Positions 45,443 through 54,768 are shown, numbered from the stretch's first letter. The stretch: 64,000 bases of DNA from UBA6623 sp965226435 (GCA_965226435.1 CBDDCY010000008.1:62001-126000); one strand, 5' to 3'. Translations and numbers: made by a program. The notes: generated from the sequence alone by a model not told the origin.

Positions 45443-46126
45443 AATCCTAAACCCGTGCAGCGGGGCACTGCCCGGCTCGGCGGCGATTCCCATGACCACG
45501 CTGATGTGTTCGGCGTCGAAGCGGCTTGGGACGAGCGAATACCAGATGGTGAGGGCGAGCAGTTTGATGTCCAGCGACGGAGATCGGCGCTCGATGTAGA
45601 GGAGGCTGAGGCGTAGCTTGTCGGGGAGGATGTGTTCCCGGTAGTAGCGCTCGGGGTTTTGCTCGCGAGCCAGGATCGCCTCTTCATCACGGTAGAGGAG
45701 GCCGGCCAGGCCGGTGATTCCCGGCGGGACTTGGAGTACGGAGCGGTGCAGCGGGTTGGTCGGGTCCACGTAAAGGGGAATCTCGGGGCGTGGACCGATC
45801 AGGCTCATCTCGCCTTTCACAACGTTCCATAGTTGCGGGAGTTCGTCGAGTTTGTAACGCCGCAAGAAGCGCCCGAGGGGCGTGACGCGGTTGTCGCCTT
45901 GAGAGGTGACCCCCGGGCCCGGCTCGGTGCGCATCGAGCGAAACTTCAGGAGAGTGAACTCACGGCCGAGGCGGCCGATTCGGGTTTGCCGGAAGATGAT
46001 GGGGCGGCCGTTGACGGTGGCGAGAGCGGCGGCTATCGCGATCAAGAATGGGGCGAGAAGGATGAGGCCGACGGCGGCGGCGAGGCGAGCGAAATGGCTC
46101 GGCCGGCGCGGCTCCCCCTTGCTCAC
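45434..46126 (-). CDS. Undecaprenyl-phosphate sugar phosphotransferase
   Basis: A 230-residue bacterial sugar transferase of the PglC/WcaJ catalytic-core type that moves a sugar phosphate from a UDP-sugar onto a lipid carrier. Features: one N-terminal membrane helix (LAAAVGLILLAPFLIAIAA), IFRQTRIGRLGREFTLLKFR, the LGRFLRRYKLDELPQLWNV segment with the catalytic DE pair, and MSLIGPRPEIPLYVD. It lacks the N-terminal extra helices of long forms. Its ATG overlaps the stop of the methyltransferase gene by 4 bp, so the two are translationally coupled and probably work in the same polysaccharide or glycolipid pathway. Confidence 0.92.
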   Translation of the reverse strand: MSKGEPRRPSHFARLAAAVGLILLAPFLIAIAAALATVNGRPIIFRQTRIGRLGREFTLLKFRSMRTEPGPGVTSQGDNRVTPLGRFLRRYKLDELPQLWNVVKGEMSLIGPRPEIPLYVDPTNPLHRSVLQVPPGITGLAGLLYRDEEAILAREQNPERYYREHILPDKLRLSLLYIERRSPSLDIKLLALTIWYSLVPSRFDAEHISVVMGIAAEPGSAPLHGFRIPR

Positions 46127-46842
46127 GGGCTCTCCTCGGACGGCTTTCGGATGACGCCGAGATAGTGGGTTCTCAAGAAGGGGATTTTCTCAAGGACCAG
46201 GGCGGCTGTCCACGAAATTGGAACCAGGGCTCGCGCAATCGGGGGCGCCAAGGTATCTTTTCGCAGTTGCACGGCGCGGGCTGGGAAAAGGCTCTTGATC
46301 TCGGCGGCCTCGATTCCGCGGACGGCGGGGTTTCGCGGGTTATTGTAACGGAAGTCGTACCACAGGATCAGGCCGTCGGGTTTGAGAACCCGCAGCATCT
46401 CCAAAGCGACTTGCCGCTTGACGGCGGGCGAGAGAATCGAGGTGAAGACCGTAAATTGGCTGACGACGTCGAACGAGGCGTCGGGCCAAGGCAGTTCGCG
46501 GGCATCGCCGAGGCGGATATCGGCTCGGGGTAGGGCGTCGCGGGCGGCTTGGACGCGGCCCTCGACCAGGTCGATGCCGGCCAGGTTGGCGGGGCGCGCG
46601 CCCCATTGCTGGAACTCGATCAGGCGCGACCCGGCACCCGAGCCGATTTCGAGAACGGTTCTGTCATCGAGCGGGAACATCCCGTGTTCGACAAGGGCTC
46701 GGATCGAAGCGCGGGCGGTCTGGGAGCGAAAGTACTGGTTGACCGGCCGCTTCCAAGCATAGAAATCGTGGGGGATCTCGCGGTCCCGGCGTTCGAATTC
46801 GGCGCGGATGCGGGCGATTTCCGAGGCTTCGGAGAGGGACAT
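46123..46842 (-). CDS. Class I SAM-dependent methyltransferase
   Basis: ATG 46842 gives 239 residues; the longer frame from 46929 is unlikely to be translated. Motif I is VLEIGSGAGSRLIEF near 65-79; acidic motif IGIDLVEGRV (read AGIDLVEGRV) binds the ribose; motif III is IRLGDARELPWPDASFD, followed by MLRVLKPDGLILWYDFR. This is the small-molecule methyltransferase pattern (Methyltransf_11/25). Directly coupled to the sugar transferase, so methylation of a glycan or lipid-linked sugar is the best guess. Confidence 0.88.
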   Translation of the reverse strand: MSLSEASEIARIRAEFERRDREIPHDFYAWKRPVNQYFRSQTARASIRALVEHGMFPLDDRTVLEIGSGAGSRLIEFQQWGARPANLAGIDLVEGRVQAARDALPRADIRLGDARELPWPDASFDVVSQFTVFTSILSPAVKRQVALEMLRVLKPDGLILWYDFRYNNPRNPAVRGIEAAEIKSLFPARAVQLRKDTLAPPIARALVPISWTAALVLEKIPFLRTHYLGVIRKPSEESP

Positions 46843-47017
46843 TGTGGAGAGTTTATTATGACGCGGGCCCGTGCCGGACGTGAGGCGGTCCTGGCGACGT
46901 ACACCGGTGTTACAATAATCGGCCCACACCCAGCGGGCCTGTCGCGCGGAGGAAGCAACCTGCGACGGCCTTCGTCCGCGGGCGCTTCAATACACCAAAC
47001 TCCGAAATCGACAAATT

Positions 47018-47512
47018 ATGGCGAATGAAACTACACCTTTGGTCGCGGTCATTATGGGCAGCAAGTCCGATTGGTCGACGATGCAACATGCGCATGAGAT
47101 GCTCGACCGCTTTGGGGTTCCTCACGAATGCAAAGTGATGTCGGCGCATCGCACGCCGGCCCTCACGACGGAATATGCTTCTTCAGCCGAAGAGCGCGGC
47201 ATGCAGGTGATGATCGCCGCTGCCGGCGGAGCGGCGCACCTGGCCGGCGTGATCGCGGCGCATACGCTGTTGCCGGTGCTCGGGGTGCCGATCGAAAGCC
47301 CGGCCCTTAAGGGAATGGATTCGCTTTTAGCGACGGTTCAGATGCCGGGCGGGATCCCCGTCGGGACACTCGCTATTGGGAAACCCGGGGCTGTGAACGC
47401 GGCGTTGCTGGCGGTCCATATTCTGTCGAATAACGATCCGGAGTTGCGCGAGAAATTGCGGGCCTTTCGGGTTGAGCAGGCCGAGAAGGTGCGGCAGGCG
47501 ACGCTCGACTAG
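47018..47512 (+). CDS. purE: N5-carboxyaminoimidazole ribonucleotide mutase
   Basis: De novo purine synthesis: converts N5-CAIR to CAIR. The 164-residue class I PurE has the signature MGSKSDWSTMQHA near 14-26, the VMSAHRTPALTTEYA active-site segment with the catalytic histidine, and AAGGAAHLAGVIAAHTLLPV plus PVLGVPIESPALKGMDSL. purK is not adjacent. It is divergent from the methyltransferase gene; a TACAAT hexamer near 46911 may be its -10 box. Confidence 0.96.
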   Translation: MANETTPLVAVIMGSKSDWSTMQHAHEMLDRFGVPHECKVMSAHRTPALTTEYASSAEERGMQVMIAAAGGAAHLAGVIAAHTLLPVLGVPIESPALKGMDSLLATVQMPGGIPVGTLAIGKPGAVNAALLAVHILSNNDPELREKLRAFRVEQAEKVRQATLD

Positions 47513-47576
47513 CGCACCGTTCTCGGTTTACCGAGGCAATCCGCGGTTTTTGCGGGCTTTCCCTCAATCAGCGATC

Positions 47577-47605
47577 TTGATCTCGCTGTTTCGCGGCGCT
47601 ACTCT
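47577..47605 (+). promoter_or_regulatory. Possible promoter of the cysteine hydrolase gene
   Basis: TTGATC (47577-47582), 17 bases, TACTCT (47600-47605), 38 bp before the start codon. Confidence 0.4.
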
Positions 47606-47643
47606 ACAAGTGTCAGTTTATTCGCGGAACGGAGACGTTTGCC

Positions 47644-48546
47644 ATGACCCGACGTGAGATCGTATTGTCCCTTTCAGGCCTGCTGGTTGGCGGTCGCTCG
47701 GTGCAAGCGGCCGCGACGCCGCCCAATCGGCCGAAACGGTCGGGGTCGCTGCGGCTGCTCGGCCGCGGGCGAGTCGAGCAGCCCTCCGGTAGTGGTCGGG
47801 TGAAGGTGAGCGAGACGGCTTTCGATTGGAAGGTTGCTGAAACCGCCATCATCATTTGCGATATGTGGGACGACCATTGGTGCAAATCGGCGGCGGGCCG
47901 GGTGGCGGCGATGGCGCCGCGTATGAACCGGGTCGTTGGCGCGGCTCGCGAGTTGGGTGTGATGATTATCCACGCGCCCAGCGCGACGGTTGAGTTTTAC
48001 AAAGACACGCCCTATCGCCGCAGGATGGCGGAGGCTCCGTATGCCAAGCCGCCGGTGCCGATTGCGAGTTGGTGTTATCTGGAGCCGGCCAAGGAAGACC
48101 GCTTACCGATCGACGATTCCGACGGCGGCTGCGACGACGCCGAGCCGGGCGAAGAGCGCCGGGCGTGGTCGCGTCAACACGCCGCCATTGAGATGGGGCG
48201 CTATGACGGCGTTACCGATCAAGGCACGGAAGTGTACAACTTCTGCCGCTCGGAGGGAATCACGAATATCGCTCTGATGGGCGTTCACACGAATATGTGC
48301 GTCCTGGGACGTTCGTTCGGGATCCGACAGATGGTGCGGTTGGGGATGAATGTCGTGTTGGTTCGGGATTTGACCGATTCCTTGTATGACCCGCGCGACG
48401 AACCTCGTGTGAGTCACGAGCGCGGCACCGAGCTTGTGATTGAACATATCGAGCGCTATTGGTGTCCGTCGGTTGCGAGTGGGGATCTTACTCGGCGGGG
48501 GGATGGGACGCAAACGCGGGGTTCCCGGACGTCTTCGGGGGCTTAG
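47644..48546 (+). CDS. Exported isochorismatase-like cysteine hydrolase
   Basis: A 300-residue protein with a signal-like N-terminus starting TRREIVLSLSGLLVGG, possibly a Tat leader. The isochorismatase-fold catalytic set is visible: D73 in IIICDMWDDHW and nucleophile C219 in GVHTNMCVLGRSF, with the conserved REGI-like SEGITNIALMG strand before it. The family splits amides, ureas or vinyl ethers; export is unusual and suggests an extracellular amide substrate. The C-terminal 25 residues are polar and probably disordered. Downstream, 125 bp away, is the higBA remnant. Confidence 0.82.
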   Translation: MTRREIVLSLSGLLVGGRSVQAAATPPNRPKRSGSLRLLGRGRVEQPSGSGRVKVSETAFDWKVAETAIIICDMWDDHWCKSAAGRVAAMAPRMNRVVGAARELGVMIIHAPSATVEFYKDTPYRRRMAEAPYAKPPVPIASWCYLEPAKEDRLPIDDSDGGCDDAEPGEERRAWSRQHAAIEMGRYDGVTDQGTEVYNFCRSEGITNIALMGVHTNMCVLGRSFGIRQMVRLGMNVVLVRDLTDSLYDPRDEPRVSHERGTELVIEHIERYWCPSVASGDLTRRGDGTQTRGSRTSSGA

Positions 48547-48671
48547 ACCGGCTTAGGGCAGGATTTGACGGGGGGTAAGGGCGAGGAATCTTTCCGGGCT
48601 AACTGAGCTGCCCGGAAGACCCGGCTCTAAACGTATCTTGACAATTGGTGTCATATGTGACACCATCCCTT

Positions 48672-49020
48672 ATGTGGAGTCGAAATACGCGGTCGATCTC
48701 CTGGATCAAGGCTGCGCGCAAGAACTTCGAAACGTTTCCCGAAGGCGCGCAGGACAAGATCATGCAGGCGCTGACTGTCACCGCTGAAGGCGGCAAGGCT
48801 GACATCACGAAACCGCTAAAGGGTCTAGGCTCCGGCGTCTTGGAAGTGGGCGCTGAAATACGACGGTGATGCCTACCGCACGGTCTACGCTGTGCAACTC
48901 GGCAACGACATTTGGGTGCTGCACGCTTTCCAGAAGAAGGCTAAGCAGGGGGTCAAGACACAAAAGAAGGACGTTGATCTCATCCGCGAGCGTATCAAAC
49001 AATTGAAGAAGAGGTTATAG
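48672..49020 (+). pseudogene. higB: HigB-like (Gp49/DUF891) toxin, frameshifted
   Basis: The N-terminal part MWSRNTRSISWIKAARKNFE...KADITKPLKGLGSGVLEV is in one frame. The C-terminal part KYDGDAYRTVYAVQL, VLHAFQKKAKQGVKT, LIRERIKQLKKRL is in another. Deleting one G from GAAGTGGGCGC near 48850 joins them into a normal RelE-superfamily ribosome-dependent mRNA interferase of about 115 residues. As read, the toxin is inactive; a homopolymer sequencing error is the alternative. The antitoxin gene follows 2 bp after the stop. Confidence 0.8.
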
Positions 49021-49022
49021 CA

Positions 49023-49355
49023 ATGAGCGCGAGGAGCGACGAGTCGGAGCTTGTGCGGGGCAGCGGCAACGTGTTCCGAGATTTCGGCCGCCCTGACGCG
49101 GACGTGCAGCAGACGAAAGCGCTTCTGGCGGCGCGTATCATAGGGATATTGGATGACGAAGGCTTGTCGACGCGCAAGGCTGAAGCGCGTACGGGCGTCA
49201 GCCATGCCGATTTCACCCGCATTCGCAACGTGCGGCTGCAACGCTTCACGATTGACCGCTTGATGACCGTGCTGAACAAGCTCGGGCGGCGGGTTGAAGT
49301 GCGGATCAGCGTCCGTCCCGAGCCGGTTGGCGAAAAAGCGCGGGCGAGCCGTTAG
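49023..49355 (+). CDS. higA: HigA-like XRE antitoxin
   Basis: A 110-residue DNA-binding protein with a helix-turn-helix domain (AARIIGILDDEGLSTRKAEA, then TGVSHADFTRIRN) and a C-terminal strand MTVLNKLGRRVEVRISV typical of antitoxins paired with Gp49-like toxins. It begins 2 bp after the toxin stop in the toxin-first order of higBA loci. It probably represses the locus. With a dead toxin it is not needed for survival, so its intact frame suggests either recent toxin loss or a sequencing error there. Confidence 0.85.
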   Translation: MSARSDESELVRGSGNVFRDFGRPDADVQQTKALLAARIIGILDDEGLSTRKAEARTGVSHADFTRIRNVRLQRFTIDRLMTVLNKLGRRVEVRISVRPEPVGEKARASR

Positions 49356-49356
49356 G

Positions 49357-50385
49357 CTACGCGATTAAATCTTCGGGCTTGGACGCGCCGTAGATGGACC
49401 ACCAGGGTTTGGCTTGCTCCAGGCAGGCGTTGACGGCTCCGATGTTGCGGACGCCGTCGCCGCGCAGCCACTCTTCGAGCGCCGCCGGACCTTTTTCGCC
49501 GTACACCGGAATGCCTTCTTTCCACGTTGCGCGGCCACACAGCACGCCGGCGAAGGCTGTTCCCGCCTCGGCGGCCCAACGCAGCGACTCGGTGAACTGG
49601 TCGTTGCTCACCCCGGCGCTGAGGTAGATGAAAGGCCGCGCGGCGACTTCCGCCGCTTCGCGAAAGATGTCGAGAGCCTGGGCTTTGCTGTAAGCGTTTT
49701 CGCCCTTGTAGACCGCCGCGCCCTCGGCATAGGCCAGGTTCACGGGAACTTCGACCTTCAGCACGTCGACCTGATAGCGGTCTTTCGAGAATTCCTTCAT
49801 GCTCTCGATGACGACCTGGGGCTTCTTCTTGGCGAATGCGAAACCTTTCTCGTCGCCGCCGGCCGGGTCATAACCGATGAATTCCAAGAAATAGGGGATG
49901 CCGACATCGGCGCATTCCGAACCAATACGCTCCACGAAGGCGTGCTTCTCGTCGTTCACCGCCTCGTCTTCAAACGGGGTGTAGTAGAGCAGGATCTTGA
50001 CCGCGTTTCCGCCCATCTCGAGAATCCGGCGGGCCGAAAGATTCGGCAACAAGTCGGCGCGACGTCCGGGACGCGTGTTGTCATAGCCGCTGGCCTCATA
50101 GGAGAGCAACAGGCCGGTTCCTTCCGCTCGCGCGTCGGCCGCCGGCAAGCCCCATTGCGGGTCGAGCAGGATGGCGCTGGCGTGGGGGGTCAAAACCGAG
50201 GAGACGGCGGTCTTGAACTCGCTCATCATTTCGTCGGTTACGTCGAGTCTTGCGATGCCCTTGGCGGCGGCGATCGAACCTTGCAGGGATCCGCGTTGGT
50301 CCATCGCGGCGGCGGCGATAACGCCTTTTTCATTGGAAAGCGCGTTGAGATGTTCTACTTTCGCCGACGATAATTGGATGCCCAT
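49357..50385 (-). CDS. LacD-like class I aldolase (tagatose/fructose bisphosphate type)
   Basis: A 342-residue TIM-barrel aldolase that cleaves ketose bisphosphates to dihydroxyacetone phosphate and glyceraldehyde 3-phosphate via a Schiff base. Family blocks: VIAAAAMDQRGSLQGSIAA near 22, SAILLDPQWGLPAADARAEG near 70, NAVKILLYYTPFEDEAVN near 125 with the lysine, VDVLKVEVPVNLAY near 202, and RPFIYLSAGVSNDQFTESL near 252. Length and blocks fit LacD better than FbaB. No tagatose pathway gene is nearby, so it may serve general glycolysis. It converges with higA, with 1 bp between the stops. Confidence 0.88.
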   Translation of the reverse strand: MGIQLSSAKVEHLNALSNEKGVIAAAAMDQRGSLQGSIAAAKGIARLDVTDEMMSEFKTAVSSVLTPHASAILLDPQWGLPAADARAEGTGLLLSYEASGYDNTRPGRRADLLPNLSARRILEMGGNAVKILLYYTPFEDEAVNDEKHAFVERIGSECADVGIPYFLEFIGYDPAGGDEKGFAFAKKKPQVVIESMKEFSKDRYQVDVLKVEVPVNLAYAEGAAVYKGENAYSKAQALDIFREAAEVAARPFIYLSAGVSNDQFTESLRWAAEAGTAFAGVLCGRATWKEGIPVYGEKGPAALEEWLRGDGVRNIGAVNACLEQAKPWWSIYGASKPEDLIA

Positions 50386-50596
50386 GGTTTGTCCTCTCTA
50401 TCGTGAAGTCGATGCACTAACTTTACAGTTCTCCGTCTCGCCGGATCGATCGGCATCGAGCCGAACTTGTTACGGGTTGGAATACGGGTAGCGTCGCGCC
50501 GGAACCGGCGGACGCGGCAATCTCGAAAACAACGAGGTAGCGGAGATTGCGCGCGCGACTCATCATTGTATAAGGTCGCCGTCGGCGTCGTCGGTG

Positions 50597-51856
50597 CTAC
50601 AGCTCTTTTACAGCCTTGTTGCGGGCCAGATAGCCGAGCGCGATGATTCCCAGAAGAGCGCCGTTCACAACCACGATCAAAGGCGCGCCGAAGCGGCTCG
50701 CCAGTGACCCGGCGGCTAGATTTCCGAGCGGCATGGCTCCCCGGAAAGCGGTGTTTTGAACGCTCATAATGCGGCCCCGCATCTCTTCGGGGGCCAGGAG
50801 TTGAATCAGGGAATTGATCATCGCGAACACGGCCAGAATGGCGCCGCCCGCCAGGAAAGCGAAGAGCAACGCCGTCGGCAGCCTCGAGCTCATCGCGAAG
50901 CAGACCATCGTTATTCCCAAGATCAACTGCATCACCAAGGCCTTCCAGCCCTTGCCCGGCGCATTGCCGAGCCAAGCGACGAACAAGGCGCCGGTCACGG
51001 CTCCGGCGCCCAGCACCGCGCCCATCAGGCTATAGCCTTGCGGTCCGAGTCCGAATGTTTCTCGCGCGAAGACCGGCAACATGGTCATCAGCGGGATGGC
51101 GAGCAACGCGGTCCCCAGCGACAAGATCATCAACGAGAACAAGGCCCGATGGTGAAAGACATACCCCAGGCCTTCCTTGATGCTGTGCCACACCTGCGCT
51201 TGCGTCTTTTGCGGCACGAAACGAATCCGCACCATCATCAACACGAAGACCACCGCCAAGAAGGTCACCGCATTCACACCGAAACAAGCCGCCGCGCCGA
51301 GTCGTTGGAAGACAAATCCGCCAACGGGACGTCCGATGACGCTGGCCAAGTTGAACTGAATCGACATCAATGCAATGGCGTTGGGTAAATCCTTTTCCTC
51401 TACCAGCGACGGGATCAAGGCTTGATAGGCGGGGCCTCCGAAAGCTTGTCCGACGCCGCTGAGGAACGCCGCCGCCATGATATGCCAGACCTGGATCACG
51501 TCCATCCAAAGCAAGGTCGCGAGAATCAGCGCGGACGCCATCTGGATGTATTGCGAGACGGCGAGTAACTTGCGTCGATCCATGCGGTCGGCCGCCGCGC
51601 CACCGAGCAGCGACAGCAACAAGATCGGTGCGCCGGCCAGGAACGCCGTGAGACCGAGCAAGAATTCCGAGTCGGTCATGGTGTAGACGAGCCAGCTTTG
51701 GGCGACTTCCTGGACAAAGAAGCCCGTCGTCGAGGTGAACGCGCCGATCCACATCAATCGAAAGTTGCGGTACTGGAAGGCTCGAAAGGTGGTGCCGAGA
51801 ATTCCCGGCTTGGGAGAAGATGGAGCGAGGTCGGATTCAAGGCGGGAATCGTTCAT
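50597..51856 (-). CDS. MFS exporter (EntS-like, MFS_3 group)
   Basis: A 419-residue protein with twelve predicted transmembrane helices. Features: NFRLMWIGAFTSTTGFFVQE at the first helix, the loop motif GGAAADRMDRRKLLAVSQ near 85-102, and a second-half copy, LLAPEEMRGRIMSVQNTAF. This branch of the major facilitator superfamily exports siderophores, macrolides and other small molecules by proton antiport. No biosynthetic cluster is adjacent, so the substrate is unknown. Confidence 0.88.
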   Translation of the reverse strand: MNDSRLESDLAPSSPKPGILGTTFRAFQYRNFRLMWIGAFTSTTGFFVQEVAQSWLVYTMTDSEFLLGLTAFLAGAPILLLSLLGGAAADRMDRRKLLAVSQYIQMASALILATLLWMDVIQVWHIMAAAFLSGVGQAFGGPAYQALIPSLVEEKDLPNAIALMSIQFNLASVIGRPVGGFVFQRLGAAACFGVNAVTFLAVVFVLMMVRIRFVPQKTQAQVWHSIKEGLGYVFHHRALFSLMILSLGTALLAIPLMTMLPVFARETFGLGPQGYSLMGAVLGAGAVTGALFVAWLGNAPGKGWKALVMQLILGITMVCFAMSSRLPTALLFAFLAGGAILAVFAMINSLIQLLAPEEMRGRIMSVQNTAFRGAMPLGNLAAGSLASRFGAPLIVVVNGALLGIIALGYLARNKAVKEL

Positions 51857-52066
51857 CCGTGATTGGCGCTGTGGGGTGGTCGCCGGCCGGAAGCGGCCGG
51901 GCGAGGAAACCTAATCTTCGCACAGGGGCCGCATCGCGCGAAACCCGTGCCTGGGCGCCTGTCAAGAGGCGATAGAAATGTCCCCCTCGTGCCTGGGCGC
52001 CCTCATAAGTAAGGAGAATATCAACTGTGCTACGATGCCGTCTCCCCGGCTCGCGCGCGTTGCACC

Positions 52067-53503
52067 ATGGCCCACCTTCGCTCCCACGGCGCTGTTCATC
52101 CCGGTATTCATTGGGGGCCTTTTACCCTACGCGTTCCTTTCGTCCACGTCGGCGTTGAGATTCCCGAACTGATCCAGGGCTTGCTGGTGGCCGGGGCCAC
52201 GGGGCTCTCGATCGTGCCGCTCTATATGGAGTGGTGGGGGATGAACTTCGAAACCGCCGTGGCTATGTGCATCGTCTCGTCGATGGTCGTTTGCGCGGGG
52301 CCGATCGTTTTCGGCGACCCCTATTGCGCGGGCTGGTTAACCCCCGCCCTGCCGCTGGTTCTCCGCCAGGCGATGGAGTACGAGACCGTCCCCGAACGTA
52401 CGGCGTTTGTCACGGCGGTTGTGTTGCTGGTGGCGGCGACATTTCTGCTGATGGGCTTCTCGGGTCTGAGTAACCGGTTCTTGCGGGCGGTGCCGAGGAC
52501 GCTCAAGGCGGGGATCATTCTCGGCGCCGGCATGAGCGCGGTCTACGGGGAGTTCATTCCTCGTTCGGGCGCTCGCCCTTCACGGATCGAAGCTCTGCCG
52601 GTTTGCATTCTGCTCGCGGTGTGCATCTCGCTGCTGCTGCTGTTTTCCGAGCCCCTCGAACGTTGGAAGAAGCGCTACCGGAGCGTCGCGTTTCTCGGTG
52701 CGCTCGGCATTGCGCCCGGCTTTTTCGCGGCGATGGTCGTCGGCCCCTGGGTCGGCGAGGTGAGCTATCGGGGCTTCCAGTCGTATTTCGTCGACGCCGA
52801 GACCGGACAATGGATCTTCAACGCCGGCGAGATCTTCTTTCTCCCTGAGTTTGGGACGCTTTTTGGCGGTTTCAGCCCACTCTCCCAGGGCTTACCGAGC
52901 TTGGAAGTTTTCGCCGCCGCTCTGCCGTTGGCCGTGGCGGCATACGTCATCGGATTCGGCGACATCATTACCGGCACGGCGATTGTCGGCGACGCCGCCC
53001 GCGAACGCCCCGATGAGCAGGTCCCCGTCGATGAGCGACGCACGCATCTCACAATCGGCTGCCGCAACCTGCTGATGGCCGTCCTTGCCGGGCCGTTCTT
53101 CCCTCTCCAAGGCCCCTTGTGGACGGGCGCAACCGTCGTGGTGGCCGAGCGTTATCGGCGCGGCCGAAAAGAGATGGACTCGATCTTCGGCGGCATTTTC
53201 AGCTATCTGATGTTCGGCCTGCCGATCTTCTATTTCATCCGACCACTGCTCGAACTATTTCGCCCGGTGCTCGACGTAGCGTTTTCGCTGACGCTGATTT
53301 TGACCGGCTTCGCTTGCGCATACGTCGCGTTGGCGATGCCGCGCGACCGCATCGAGCGCGGGCTGATGGTGCTGATCGGCATGGTGATTATGTATTTCTC
53401 GACTTTTGTGGGTCTAGTGGTGGGCTTTGCTGCCTCGGCGGCCCTGCTGGGACGGCGGGCTTGGGAAAGCGAGCCGGAGGATGCGCAACGGGGGGAAGAG
53501 TAA
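52067..53503 (+). CDS. Putative permease, distantly NCS2/SulP-like
   Basis: A 478-residue integral membrane protein with about twelve hydrophobic segments. An early ELIQGLLVAGATGLSIVPLY segment and an acidic mid-membrane helix with AAYVIGFGDIITGTAIVGD precede AGPFFPLQGPLWTGATVVV. This layout recalls nucleobase (NCS2) or SulP carriers, where such segments form the half-helix substrate site. The first residues (MAHLRSHGAVHPGIHWGPF) look like a cytoplasmic lead. Similarity is by pattern only, so the substrate is not proposed. The upstream gap holds two CGTGCCTGGGCGCC words about 50 bp apart. Confidence 0.6.
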   Translation: MAHLRSHGAVHPGIHWGPFTLRVPFVHVGVEIPELIQGLLVAGATGLSIVPLYMEWWGMNFETAVAMCIVSSMVVCAGPIVFGDPYCAGWLTPALPLVLRQAMEYETVPERTAFVTAVVLLVAATFLLMGFSGLSNRFLRAVPRTLKAGIILGAGMSAVYGEFIPRSGARPSRIEALPVCILLAVCISLLLLFSEPLERWKKRYRSVAFLGALGIAPGFFAAMVVGPWVGEVSYRGFQSYFVDAETGQWIFNAGEIFFLPEFGTLFGGFSPLSQGLPSLEVFAAALPLAVAAYVIGFGDIITGTAIVGDAARERPDEQVPVDERRTHLTIGCRNLLMAVLAGPFFPLQGPLWTGATVVVAERYRRGRKEMDSIFGGIFSYLMFGLPIFYFIRPLLELFRPVLDVAFSLTLILTGFACAYVALAMPRDRIERGLMVLIGMVIMYFSTFVGLVVGFAASAALLGRRAWESEPEDAQRGEE

Positions 53504-53596
53504 ACACCCGTAACCGCACTCGTTTTCCGCGCAGCCCGGACATTTCACGAGGCCTGTTTTGGCGCAGTCGCTTGTCGGTTTTTCTAGCCCGCGGTT

Positions 53597-53619
53597 GAGA
53601 CAAGCTCTCAGCTTGTCTC
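53597..53619. repeat. REP-like palindrome, GACAAGCT family
   Basis: GAGACAAGCTCTCAGCTTGTC with flanking TC; a second copy (GGACAAGCTGAGAGCTTGTC) is at 63932-63952 inside the kinase gene. Confidence 0.8.
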
Positions 53620-53658
53620 TCGATCTTCTACATTGACATCCAACGCCGCCGGTTCCCA

Positions 53659-53683
53659 GTGGGGCAGGTCTCCAGGCCTGCCC
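53659..53683. repeat. REP-like element, GGCAGGTCTCCAGGCC family, copy 1
   Basis: 25 bp beginning GTGGGGCAGGTCTCCAGGCC. Identical 25-bp copies are at 57935 and 62717, with an inverted near-identical copy at 62766. Confidence 0.9.
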
Positions 53684-53894
53684 ATTCCTCAACCGCCCCA
53701 ATTGAAGTTTCAGGCTGGTGCGAGAACTGGTTGCGGCTGTCAGCCGTCAAACCAAGTCTTCGCGAACGATCACGTACTTATCGTAATCACTTTCGATGGA
53801 GCCGGGCCAGTCGCTTGCGCTCTGGGTTCGGATTCTATTGCTCGCATTGCGAGAGGGACTCCGGAATTTATGTCGCACAGCGGACCAAGCCGCT

Positions 53895-54674
53895 TCAATC
53901 GGCGACCTTGCCATCCTGATCCGCCCGATCCGTCTTCGAGGCCTTGTTCGATTCTTCAAGAAGCCGCTCGATCCGCGCCAGCCGATTCTTGATCTCCAGC
54001 AATTCCTTGTCCGAATCGCTGCCGACGAAATAGGCGCTGATTGAGGCCGCCAATGTCGAGAGCAAACCCAGCCCGCACAGCATCAACACTACCGCGAGCA
54101 AGCGTCCCACCGGAGTCGCCGGTGCGATGTCTCCGTAACCCACCGTCGTCACCGTCACGACCGCCCACCACAGGCTGTCGGTGAATTCCACGTGTGCCGT
54201 TTCGCCTTCCACGACGGTGAGAAGCGCCGCGGCCGAGAACGTCAGCAACGTCGTCAACGCCGCCACGTACAGGAGGCTCTGGCCGGCTAACGAGGTGCGC
54301 ATTGCGCGCAGGCCTCGTCCCGTTACCGCCAGCACCCGTACCAGGCGCAACAGACGCGTGACCCGCAGGACACGCACTGACGCCAACAAATCAGGCAAGA
54401 GCGGGAAAGAGAGGACGACTACAGCTACGCTCAACCACTGACGACGGGTGTAGTCCAAGCGTTGCCGCGCCGTCACCAGTCCGAAGAGAAATTCAACGAG
54501 AAAGGCCGACCAAATAAACCAATCGGTCGCGATGACCGCCGCGTGCTCAACTCCTTTTTCTTGCAGGATGACGATGGGAATCGTCGCCAAGGCGGCCAGG
54601 ACGACCAGGACATCCAAGCGCTGTCTCCAGCGTCGTTCGAGGTGAAGGTATTCGATCCGAATTTCGTCGCTCAT
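53895..54674 (-). CDS. Voltage-gated-type potassium channel
   Basis: A 259-residue six-helix channel subunit that would form a tetramer in the inner membrane. The voltage-sensor S4 helix has regularly spaced arginines (RVLRVTRLLRLVRVLAVTGR, 101-120, continuing RGLRAMR). The pore helix and selectivity filter read TVTTVGYGDIAPAT (174-187). S6 is VVLMLCGLGLLSTLAASISA. The cytoplasmic tail is short and charged, with a likely coiled coil (ELLEIKNRLARIERLLEESN). No RCK domain. It lies alone between REP elements and a sulfatase gene. Confidence 0.93.
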   Translation of the reverse strand: MSDEIRIEYLHLERRWRQRLDVLVVLAALATIPIVILQEKGVEHAAVIATDWFIWSAFLVEFLFGLVTARQRLDYTRRQWLSVAVVVLSFPLLPDLLASVRVLRVTRLLRLVRVLAVTGRGLRAMRTSLAGQSLLYVAALTTLLTFSAAALLTVVEGETAHVEFTDSLWWAVVTVTTVGYGDIAPATPVGRLLAVVLMLCGLGLLSTLAASISAYFVGSDSDKELLEIKNRLARIERLLEESNKASKTDRADQDGKVAD

Positions 54675-54768
54675 CTGGGGCCGTCGCGAAGTTCCTTATT
54701 GTGGCCGTTGCGGCCCGGGAATTTCCACCGGGCAGTCGGGACGGAGATCCCGGAGGTTGCCCGCCCTA

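Larger units (their letters stand above)
53504..53894. other. 391-bp intergenic region with two REP-like elements
   Basis: Lies between the permease and the convergent ion channel. It holds the GACAAGCTCTCAGCTTGTC palindrome and the GCAGGTCTCCAGGCCTGCC element listed separately. No open frame looks coding. Confidence 0.6.

Noticed and set aside
52067..53503. Firm assignment as a xanthine/uracil permease
   Set aside because: Only the general membrane pattern matches; diagnostic substrate-site residues could not be confirmed.
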